Shown piece by piece: positions 1-6,689 of a DNA stretch of 12,841 nt. The first letter of the stretch is position 1. Each line of letters begins with the position of its first letter. Under the pieces are notes generated by a model. It saw only the letters and a program-made list of their open reading frames with translations, did not search any database and was not told where the DNA came from. The position numbers were made by a program, and so were the translations under genes. Source of the stretch: Euperipatoides rowelli (Eukaryota > Onychophora > Udeonychophora > Euonychophora > Peripatopsidae); assembly GCA_003024985.2 (NCBI GenBank), contig PXIH01S0000388.1; one strand, 5' to 3'.

Positions 1-605
1 TAAAGTTTTCCCTTCACGTATTAATATATAAATTGTAAAGTTCAACAATTCACTTAATTGAATTATAACTTATGTCACACTCATTGGTTCACTTGTTTGG
101 ATTATGGAATAATTATTGATTCATTTAACTGAATTAATTTTCACTGATGGGTTTAAAAGTTGAACTGTAAAAAAAGTCCGATTTTGCTGTAAATGTATTG
201 CCAAAGTTTTATTGTTACTTACAGGTCAAATGTATATGGCTAAGTGATGGTCAAAATCCTTTGATTTAATGATGAACTGAAACACTTGTATAAAATGTTC
301 AGAATTAGGATTCATTTTGACAAAATTTTAATGGATTAGATGTCAAGTTTAAACTAGATGCTCATAAATATGATTTACCCTATCAAACATATAACTAAAA
401 ATATAGTAATTAAGTATAAACAAAAGTTTTAATCATTAATAGGCAAAATAAGTCAGGAAAATCATTCTGGACTACAGTACTGATCAATCTGCCAATGGAT
501 TGATTCGACTAAGTTCTTCTGATCTCTGAATTGTTTTTCTGCGAGAGAAAACCAATATCTTAAAAAGAGAAGCATGGCACTTGCATAACCTGCCTCACTT
601 TACAG
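1..605. other. AT-rich non-coding stretch
   Basis: No reading frame of useful length or recognisable composition is present on either strand. The only structure noticed is a short hairpin at about 482-503, where ATCAATC pairs with GATTGAT across an 8-base loop. It is consistent with intron or intergenic DNA. Confidence 0.6.
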
Positions 606-659
606 TAAAATCTATTGTAAAGCATAAACTTAGAAACTTTATGCTTTAAATAGATTTTA
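606..659. repeat. Short inverted repeat (hairpin)
   Basis: Arms 606-628 and 637-659 are near-perfect reverse complements. They share the words TAAAATCTATT and TAAAGCATAAA, with one extra base in the left arm, and the loop is only about 8 bases. A second complementary pair, CTTAGAAA (629-636) with TTTCTAAG just downstream (about 666-673), overlaps the loop and would compete with the main stem. The segment is too short and AT-rich to assign a function; it may be the relic of a small foldback element. Confidence 0.6.
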
Positions 660-789
660 TAATAGATTTCTAAGTAGTGATTGAAAATTTAATTTCTACC
701 ATGATCATCCTCCACCACATGCTGTACATTAAAAAATATGCTAGAGCATATATGCACAGAGCCACAGATACACTCTAGGGGGATAATGA

Positions 790-1075
790 CACACAACATA
801 AATTTTTATTTGTCAGATTGGTACGAGAGTGAAATGTGGAGGGATAAATATAGAGGAGATGAACAGTCAAAAGCAGCAGTTTAATATGCCTGTAATCCCC
901 CAAATGACATAAATTTTTGTTTGTCGGAATGAGGGTAGGGAGGAGAAAGAGAAAGGACATATTTCAAATTGATGTCTAGGTCATAAATTCATATCGGTCA
1001 GATTGGGTGGGAGAGGGAAGATGAGTAATTTACATTGATCAGAATGGAGATGGAGAGAGGAATGGGTGAGAAGAA
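790..1075. repeat. Degenerate purine-rich tandem repeats
   Basis: A motif of the form CATAAATT(T/C)..TTTGTCAGATTGG, followed by a G/A-rich run (GGGAGAGG, GGAGGAGAAAG and similar), recurs at about 798, 908 and 982. A poorer copy lies at about 1025. Spacing shortens from about 110 to 74 to 43 bases, so this is an irregular, heavily diverged minisatellite rather than a clean tandem array. The long minus-strand open frames here (775-960 and 981-1181) come from the strand-biased composition: the encoded peptides are low-complexity Leu/Thr/Ser/Asn-rich and repeat each other (TNKNLCHLGD, TNKNLCCVS), as expected of translated repeats. Confidence 0.5.
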
Positions 1076-1547
1076 TGGATGGTGAGAATTTATCAATTTG
1101 AATACACTTTATATAAAATAATAATATATAAGTAACAATTATTACATTCAAAACTTTGACGCAGGAACCAAACTTTTTCACAATTTCCTTATTTTTTAAC
1201 TGTATAGGCTATAAACAAGTATCTGATGAAACCCCAAAAGTTCCCCAAGATCCTTTGTGTTTCATCCCCCCTAAAAAAATGGATAAAGATGGTGGTGGCA
1301 GAAGTTGCCATGAACTGGGATTTTCCACTATAACATTTTTATTTCCAAGTATTTTTTTTTCTAGAAAAAGTTTCCTACATGTGTAGGCTGTATTACAATT
1401 ACAGTACAGAGCTTTAGATTTACTTGATTCATTGAGAATGCAGATATTTTTTATTGTAGATTGTTTATAATATTATCATGGTTTAATAATACATATTTCT
1501 ATGTCTTTTGATTTTATGAAGATCAACTCCTAGAATATTAAATGTAG
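1076..1547. other. Non-coding stretch with weak exon-like segment
   Basis: Mostly AT-rich. An open frame on the plus strand (1156-1386) contains a less AT-biased portion at about 1207-1310 with residues such as VSDETPKVPQDPLCF. It is preceded by a pyrimidine-rich tract ending in TATAG at 1206-1207 that resembles a 3' splice site. No convincing donor or homology was recognised, so it is not called as an exon. Confidence 0.4.
1190..1213. repeat. Direct repeat, copy 1
   Basis: This copy contains TTTTTAACTGTATAGGCTATAA. It recurs almost identically about 488 bases downstream (1678-1701). The match stops abruptly on both sides. It may be a fragment of a dispersed repeat or a duplication footprint; nothing between the copies looks like an LTR element. 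Confidence 0.55.
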
Positions 1548-1600
1548 ACTATGCGGCAATGAGTTGCGACCGTCATGGAAAGATCATTACCCTCGTCGAG
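1548..1600 (+). other. Candidate short coding exon
   Basis: A 53-base island with several CpG dinucleotides (GCGGC, TGCGACCG, CTCGTCGAG) stands out sharply from AT-rich surroundings. It is preceded by AAATGTAG, an AG acceptor with a weak pyrimidine tract, and followed by GAG|GTATCA, a GT donor. In one frame it reads YAAMSCDRHGKIITLVE without a stop, and the frame stays open past the donor. Composition plus paired splice signals suggest a small internal exon of a host gene or a fragment of a mobile element. The peptide is not recognised, so no function is proposed. Confidence 0.3.
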
Positions 1601-2040
1601 GTATCAGCAAGAATAGTTGTTTTTGTTGTTTATTTTTTTTTTTTTACAATTCATTTATTGTGTGAATATGATACATTAATTTTTAACTGTATAGGCTATA
1701 ATTTAAACTGATTATCAGTGAAATTGAAATATAACATAGTAAATAACCAGGAATAATTAAGTTGTCCATGCTGATTGTATAGGGCTCATTTTACTATGCA
1801 GATATGCTGTCTCCCTAAAGTGTTCCTCTTTTAATTTTTTTATTACTAGTTTTTAATTATTAAAAAATGGAGGAAGATGAGACAAGTGTGTTATGTACAA
1901 TCTTTCACTTAGTGTGGGAGAACAGTCAATGAAACTCGGGGTTTATAAGTCTTTTAAATGTATTTCTCTAAGATGGATTAGAAACACATTTTTAAAGATG
2001 CTGAAAGAAATTTTGTACATGTCAAATGCTGCAAAAATAC
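1601..2040. other. Non-coding left flank of the transposon
   Basis: AT-rich DNA with a T-run (about 1626-1645). The open frame beginning at 1893 runs into the transposon terminal repeat, so its end is not a natural protein end. No gene recognised. Confidence 0.5.
1678..1701. repeat. Direct repeat, copy 2
   Basis: Second copy of the repeat at 1190-1213, again containing TTTTTAACTGTATAGGCTATAA. The two are identical over at least 22 bases, which is long for chance in 13 kb even at this AT content. Confidence 0.55.
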
Positions 2041-2042
2041 TA
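2041..2042. repeat. TA target-site duplication, left
   Basis: TA directly before CAGGGTG. It matches the TA after the right end, as expected for Tc1/mariner insertion. Confidence 0.85.
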
Positions 2043-2362
2043 CAGGGTGATTCAAAAGTCCCTTACCACCCCTTATAAAATAAAAACGAGTGTAGATAGC
2101 CGGAATTGGTAATTATAGGGACATGTTAGGCTGAGGGAGAACCTTTATGGTGCGTGTTCACCTGACACACACCATAAAGGTTCCCCCTCAGCCTAACATG
2201 TCCGCCATTTTGTATCTAACTAAAAAATTTCAAATGGGAAGAAAGTCATGTGATATATCAAACAGGGCTAGAATTTGAAGATAAACCCAATGGTATAATC
2301 AGATTTAACATAACTTTAATAATTATGAAGTTATAATCACATGTAACTCACATTTATCTCTT
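2043..2362 (+). repeat. Left terminal inverted repeat
   Basis: It matches the reverse complement of 3418-3715 in two blocks. The outer block (2043-2120) has about 2 mismatches in 78. The inner block (about 2203-2362) has about 8 mismatches in 160. Between them the two repeats differ structurally: the left copy holds an extra inverted segment that makes an 83-base palindrome. The inner edge, TCTCTTTTTCCAGG, looks like a 3' splice site just before the transposase ATG. The 5' UTR and promoter of the transposase must lie here, though no TATA box can be assigned with confidence. Confidence 0.93.
2120..2202. repeat. Near-perfect palindrome in left TIR
   Basis: Arms 2120-2157 and 2165-2202 are reverse complements at 36 of 38 positions, with a 7-base loop TCACCTG. 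The outer arm corresponds to the expected terminal-repeat sequence. The inner arm has the opposite polarity: read on the plus strand it resembles about 3593-3640 of the right repeat. A stretch of about 22 bases present in the right repeat (about 3571-3593) is missing here. It therefore looks like an inverted duplication that replaced part of the original arm. Confidence 0.85.
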
Positions 2363-2370
2363 TTTCCAGG
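2358..2370 (+). promoter_or_regulatory. Splice-acceptor-like site before transposase ATG
   Basis: A pyrimidine run (ATCTCTTTTTCC) followed by AG at 2368-2369 sits 10 bases before the ATG, at the inner edge of the left terminal repeat. It fits the consensus of a eukaryotic 3' splice site. Whether it is used is unknown. Confidence 0.35.
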
Positions 2371-2379
2371 TGCTGAACC

Positions 2380-3419
2380 ATGCCATTAACCAAAGCACAC
2401 TGCATCAAGATCGTCAAGATGTGGGGTGGTAGAAGTGCCCATGCTGTAGCTCGTGATTTCAATGAACGGCATCCTGAACGAGCTCCAGTTTCGCACGTTG
2501 CCGTGTTACAATTACTGACCAAGTTCGAAGAGACAGGTGCAGTCGAGGACAGGCCATGATCAGATAGACCCAGATCTGCCACTGACGAAGGAACAGCTAC
2601 GGCAGTGCTCGCATCATTTGCTAAGTCTCCAAAGTGCAGCAAATGCCGATTGTCACAGGAATGCCACGTCAGCCAAACCTCCATTTGCAGGGTGTTAAAG
2701 ACGCATAAGTGGCATCCTTACAAGCTACAGCAATATCTTTCTGAGGATGACCCAAATCGGAAAATGCAATTTTGTGAGTGGGCAGTGGAACAATTGTGGC
2801 CGGACCCCTACTTTGCGATGAAAATTTTACACACCGAGTAAGCAAATTTTTATATTACAGGGGAGGTTAACAAACAAAATTTATGCTACTGGTCTCCAAA
2901 TAACCCCGAGTGGACAGATCCGTGTAAAATTGTTGGTGCAGGGAAGATTATATGGGCAGGAATATGGGAGACACATATCATTGGCCAATTTGTTATCACT
3001 GGCACATTAACTGCAGAGAGTTACATGGACATGTTAGAACTCATTCTTCCCTCAGTGTCAGCCCCGGATGGCAACTTTCCCTTATTTTACCAACAAGATG
3101 GGGTGCCACCTCATTATGGGCTGCAGGTTCGTCAGTATCTGGACGAACAATTTCCTGGTCGATGGATTGGTCAACGTGGGCCAGTGGAATGGCCTGCCAG
3201 ATCACCTGAGAATGCAGATATTGGACTTTTACCTGTGGGGTCACCTAAAGGCAATGGTATATGGCGAAAAGATTAGGGATCAGATCATTTGGAGCAATGG
3301 ATACAGGATGCATGTGCACAAATCACACCCGAGATTTCTCCGTGTTCATACAGCATGGAACACACGTCTGCACACATGTATAGCGCATCAGGGCCAGCAA
3401 AATTGAACACATTTTGTAA
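2380..3419 (+). pseudogene. Mariner-like transposase, decayed
   Basis: DDE-type transposase that would cut and rejoin the element at TA sites in the nucleus. ATG at 2380; most of the coding sequence stays in one frame to about 3207. Residues 1-59 (MPLTKAHCIK...) form the N-terminal helix-turn-helix typical of insect mariner-like proteins (DUF4817/HTH type). A second DNA-binding region around residues 75-125 includes CHVSQTSICRVLKTH. The catalytic core reads ANFYITGEVNKQNLCYWS, then QQDGVPPHY with the second Asp at residue 240, then GPVEWPARSP and LDFYLWGHLK with the third Asp at about residue 282, giving 41 residues between them. The first catalytic position (residue 153) is Glu and is followed by a stop. 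Lesions: TGA at 2557-2559 (probably from CGA), TAA at 2839-2841, and inferred one-base changes near 3211-3220 (extra), 3281 (missing), 3327 (extra) and 3400 (extra). Undoing them gives about 345 codons ending at TAA 3417-3419, the usual mariner size. Function is certainly lost. Confidence 0.93.
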
Positions 3420-3715
3420 GAGACAAATGTGAGTTACATGTGATTATAACTTTATAATTATTAAAGTTATGTTAAATCTGATTATACCATTGAGTTTCTC
3501 TTCAAATTCTAGCCCTGTTTGATATATCACATGACCCCCTTCCCATTTGAAATTTTTGAGTTAGATACAAAATGGCGGACAAGATGGTAGCCATTCACCT
3601 GACACGCACCATTAAGATTCCCCTCGGCCTAACATTTACCTATAATTACCAATTCCGGCTATCTACACTCTTTTTTATTTTATAAGGGGTGGTAAGGGAC
3701 TTTTGAATCACCCTG
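3418..3715 (-). repeat. Right terminal inverted repeat
   Basis: Reverse complement of the left repeat apart from the middle segment. It reads AAGAGACAAATGTGAGTTAC at its inner edge and ends GACTTTTGAATCACCCTG. It lacks the palindrome of the left arm and instead has a single non-palindromic stretch (about 3570-3640, CAAGATGGTAGCCATTCACC). This is probably the ancestral form of the arm. The reconstructed transposase stop overlaps its first two bases. Confidence 0.93.
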
Positions 3716-3717
3716 TA
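3716..3717. repeat. TA target-site duplication, right
   Basis: TA directly after TCACCCTG, matching the left flank. Confidence 0.85.
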
Positions 3718-3751
3718 AATTGTCTAATATAAAAATAGACGTGGCAAAAAA

Positions 3752-4009
3752 AATAATCTGTTGGAGAGGCAGAAGAGGGCCCTTCCAGCATTGCTAGAGC
3801 AACATAAGGACTTTATTTTGTTCCAAAGAAGATCATTGTAAACAAAAAGAATCACACAAGTAACGAAAACATATTAGAAACTTTCTACCAATGAGATCAG
3901 AGCAACAATTGCTGAAAATGCTAAAAAAGGGTTGATGAATAAGGTCGTAGTGTTATTAGGATAAAGTGTTGTCGATCTGGTGGCGGCCGAGGCGAAAATA
4001 TCACAGTGA
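3752..4009 (+). pseudogene. Possible decayed coding remnant
   Basis: One frame (frame 2) over 86 codons has only three internal stops (TAA, TAG, TAA) before a final TGA. Between them it reads coding-like peptides such as LLERQKRALPALLEQHKDF, then NEIRATIAENAKKGLM, then SVVDLVAAEAKISQ. GC content, including GGTGGCGGCCGAGGCG, is higher than in the surroundings. Charge patterning and helix-forming composition suggest former protein-coding DNA, for example a retrocopy, another transposon fragment, or an exon with flanks. The family is not recognised, and three stops in 86 codons of AT-rich DNA is only modestly fewer than chance would give. Confidence 0.25.
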
Positions 4010-4160
4010 TTGCTTTGGATATTTTTTTAAACATAGAAGTAAAAAAAAAAGCAGGGCAGCCATTTTTAGAGCATGCATAATTTGCTTTTTTTTTTACATC
4101 AATATGGCCACTTTTGCAAGTTGATGGTAAATTAACATTTTTATCACTATTTTTATATGT

Positions 4161-4550
4161 TTAGTTTTAAAGTTGGATATAGGGTCATTGTGGTCTTAAG
4201 ATATCATTGCATATATATCCGTGTTTTATTGTTTTAAATCTGTTTTACAGAAGTTGGAGATAGGGTCAGTGTAGTCTTAAGGTTAGAATATCATTGAATA
4301 TAGCCACATTTTGTTTTAAAATTTCATTCATACAAGTTGGAGATAAGGTCAGTATAGTTTTAAGGGTCAGGATATTGTTGCATATAGCCATATTTTATTG
4401 TTTTAAAATCTCTTTCACATAAGTTGGAAATAGGGTCAGTGTAGTCTTAAGGTTAGGATATCGTGAATATAGCCATATTTTATTGTTTTAAAATCTCTTT
4501 CACATAAGTTGGAAATAGGGTCAGTGTAGTCTTAAGGCTAGGATATTATT
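4161..4550. repeat. Minisatellite, about five 81-87-bp units
   Basis: The word AGTTGGA(T/G/A)ATA(G/A)GGTCA, followed by GT(A/G)GT(C/T)TTAAG and later ATATAGCCATATTTTATTGTTTTAAAATC-type sequence, recurs with starts at 4171, 4252, 4335, 4422 and 4507. The periods are 81, 83, 87 and 85 bases. The last two units are almost identical, while the first three differ by substitutions and small indels, so the array is growing or being homogenised at its right edge. It has no open frame across units and is non-coding. Confidence 0.9.
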
Positions 4551-4769
4551 CAAATTGTTTTTTATTCGATAAATTATCGCATTCGAAATTTTAAAATATT
4601 ATTGCGTTTATTGACCAAAATAAATAAATAAATACTACATAATGTAAATATCCCCTATATTCCTATTTTTTTTTTTTACAATAAACACAATAATAATTTG
4701 AAATTATGAATGTGCCTGCTATTTATCGGTACCGGTAATTTACATCTGATATGGTGGCCTTCTTGGAGG
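4551..4769. other. AT-rich spacer
   Basis: Nothing coding is seen. Small palindromes occur at 4567-4579 (CGATAAATTATCG) and around CGGTACCG at about 4727-4734, and there is a T-run at about 4666-4677. Confidence 0.5.
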
Positions 4770-5020
4770 AACTATAAGTAATATTTCTAACAAGCTTTTA
4801 TGCAACTTGATTGCCAACCTCTCCCTATAATCACTCCCTTCTCTTAAATTTTTCAAAAAGTTTTGTCCATCATGAAGCAAAATGAAAAGGTAATTATGAT
4901 GTTTATTATAATCCTGAAAGATTTTGTGCAACTTGGTTTTCCCACACTTCCTTATGTAATGCCCTCACCTTTCTTGAATTTTTTTAACATGCAGCATGAG
5001 ATACAATGAAAGAACAAAGT
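4770..5020. repeat. Old two-copy 126-bp tandem duplication
   Basis: The segment starting GCAACTTGATTGCC at 4802 is echoed by GCAACTTGGTTTTCCC at 4928. The copies then share, in order, a C/T-rich block (CTCTCCCTATAATCACTC versus CTTCCTTATGTAATGCCCTC), CTT(C)TTAAATTTTT-like sequence, and CATCATGA / CAGCATGA followed by AATGAAA. The period is 126 bases with substantial divergence. The minus-strand open frame at 4740-4931 covers one unit only, and the other unit does not keep it open, so it is not called as a gene. Confidence 0.5.
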
Positions 5021-6230
5021 GGGATTAATGAATCAAAGATGAGTGAGGTGGGAGATGTTTATAAAATTTTCATGCATCGCAAAGCTGGATGAAAGAGCAA
5101 AAAGTGATTAGTACATGTCTCATATAATGTTTATGACTGTAGGTCCATTAAGAGTGAAGCAAGTGAATAAGTAAGCAAGACTAGTTTGTTTGAATGTTAA
5201 GTATGCGCTTGCAAACACAGTAATCTCATTATGAGTGAAGAGATATCAGTGTTTGCATGATAAACGAGTGACACCAGACAATGCGACAACCGTTTATCAG
5301 TAAGTAATAATTATATTCAAGAGTGGAATTTTATATAAGGCACTGTAAAACAATATACTGTGTAATAGGCTAAAGTATTTAGGTTTGAAAATAGGAATTT
5401 TATACAAAACAAATTTGAAGATTAGAGATCCATATATGAAAGGAAGGAAACAAGTGATAGGTTCTTCTTTTGACAAAATATATAAGTAATAATTACCTGC
5501 ACTTGATATGATTGGGGGAAAGGGAAAAAGGAGGGAGATAAGGGTGGGGAAGGGTAAGCTGAATTTTCACCCAAAATTGTTCCTGTTATTTTAACTGGCT
5601 TTTAAACTAATACATAAATAAATTTGTAATTATTTAAAAAGGGCATTTGTGAATGTTTTGTGGTGAGGAATAAGTTAAGTCAACCTCTGCTTAAGAGTGG
5701 ACTAGCTCATAAGGTAGACCAGACCACACTAAATCTCTAATCTTTATCTCCATATCTTGTCTACTGTAGTGCATTTCACCATTAATTAGTATAAAAATTC
5801 AAAGCAGTGAGTAGTAAGGGCATTAATTTATTTAGCAAATTTAAAGATTTAGGTGTAAATACCTGTACAGTTGAAGTTAACAACTTTTGGTTTAACTTCA
5901 TGTTTTACATAATACTATGCAATACACAATATCATAACATAATATACAATAATAAAAAAATAAAAACAATTAGATTGCTATATCAAAACTAACAGTATTT
6001 TTATTTTATCCCAAATATTCTCAGCATCTCATTTTCATGGTTTATTCATTTTAACCACAGAAAAATATTCAAAGTATCAAATATGGTTTCTGAAAGCTAA
6101 TGAATCGATATTATAAGCCAACGTGTTTGTGTGTAAAGACAAAAATAATTAATACATTGTTTCAATTATATATAAAAGATTTATTTTGTTCTGTATAATT
6201 CACTATATAAAGTATAAGTAAAGTGCAGGA
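5021..6230. other. AT-rich non-coding stretch
   Basis: Apart from the paired hairpins at 5210-5299 and a G/A-rich patch (about 5512-5555, GGGGGAAAGGGAAAAAGGAGGG), no gene or clear repeat is seen. The open frame starting at 5807 is low-complexity Asn/Ile/Lys-rich and is taken as chance. Confidence 0.5.
5210..5299. repeat. Two consecutive perfect 9-bp inverted repeats
   Basis: TGCAAACAC (5210-5218) pairs with GTGTTTGCA (5249-5257). The very next bases, TGATAAACG (5258-5266), pair with CGTTTATCA (5291-5299). The two stem-loops abut exactly. The loops are 30 and 24 bases. Confidence 0.45.
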
Positions 6231-6265
6231 CATATCCTGGGGATCATGGATTGATCCCGGATGAC
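6231..6265. repeat. Abutting small hairpins with B-box-like word
   Basis: CAGGA/TCCTG flanks CATA, and GGGATCA/TGATCCC flanks TGGAT immediately after it. The second contains GGATTGATCCCGG, which resembles a degenerate tRNA B box (GGTTCGATCCC). It might be a scrap of a tRNA-derived SINE, but no A box was found upstream. Confidence 0.3.
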
Positions 6266-6493
6266 CAAATATTTCAGTTTTTTTTTCTGAATCCCAAAGT
6301 AAGAATTAATTTGACTGAGCAAATATGATTGGTTTGGAAACTGTGATGGACATATTTGGAATGTTACTAGGATTAGAAGATCAAAAGAGCTAAAGACATT
6401 AATTAAGATTGTAACCTATACACCTTTATTATGAATTGTAATACTGATTGTATTATTAGTTGAGATGTGAAAAAAAAAAATATTTTAAAATAT

Positions 6494-6515
6494 GTTTCAC
6501 CTCTAAGGGTGAAAC
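6494..6515. repeat. Perfect 8-bp stem-loop
   Basis: GTTTCACC pairs with GGTGAAAC across the 6-base loop TCTAAG. No known regulatory element is recognised. Confidence 0.4.
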
Positions 6516-6689
6516 TCCCGTTTTTATTTACAAATGTATACTAGGCCTATAGAATCTTCTAATACAGGATACAGCAGTGATAATTCTTCTTTTTATCTGT
6601 AGTACATTTCATTCCAAGGTCAGCATAAATCCAAATTGAGTTTGAAAATTATTTCTTAGTGATTTCTGCAATTAGAAAAAATCCCTAGT

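Larger units (their letters stand above)
2043..3715 (+). mobile_element. Mariner-like DNA transposon, long TIRs, TA target
   Basis: A 1,673-base element begins CAGGGTGATTCAAAAGTCCC and ends with the exact reverse complement. It is flanked on each side by TA (2041-2042 and 3716-3717), the target duplication of the Tc1/mariner superfamily. The terminal inverted repeats are unusually long, about 320 bases on the left and 298 on the right. Together they make up over a third of the element, and the outer 78 bases of each match at all but two positions. The interior is almost entirely a transposase gene in the plus orientation: its ATG lies 17 bases inside the left repeat and its reconstructed stop touches the right repeat. 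The repeats are well preserved while the gene is broken, so this copy is non-autonomous now but could in principle be bound by a related transposase supplied elsewhere. Superfamily assignment is firm; the family (DD41D, rosa-like) is inferred. Confidence 0.96.

Noticed and set aside
981-1181. Minus-strand 66-codon frame with a hydrophobic start, possibly a small secreted protein
   Set aside because: It overlaps the purine-rich repeat cluster and its peptide echoes the neighbouring minus-strand frame, so it is translated repeat.
1190-1701. Direct repeats as LTRs or a target duplication around an insertion
   Set aside because: The repeats are only about 24 bases, the interior shows no retroelement motifs, and no terminal structure was seen.
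2337-2684. 115-codon open frame on the minus strand across the transposase start
   Set aside because: It lies antisense to the well-supported transposase frame and inherits its openness from that gene's composition. It has no independent motif or signal.
2952-3244. Other overlapping frames in the catalytic region (plus 2952-3209, minus 3041-3244)
   Set aside because: Shadows of the transposase frame. The family motifs QQDGVPPHY and WPARSP are readable only in the called frame.
4161-4550. CRISPR-like regular repeats
   Set aside because: Whole 81-87-base units repeat contiguously with no unique spacers, and the context is eukaryotic. This is a minisatellite.
4740-4931. Minus-strand 63-codon frame with plausible soluble-protein texture
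   Set aside because: It covers one unit of a diverged tandem duplication whose other unit does not keep the frame open, and no family is recognisable.
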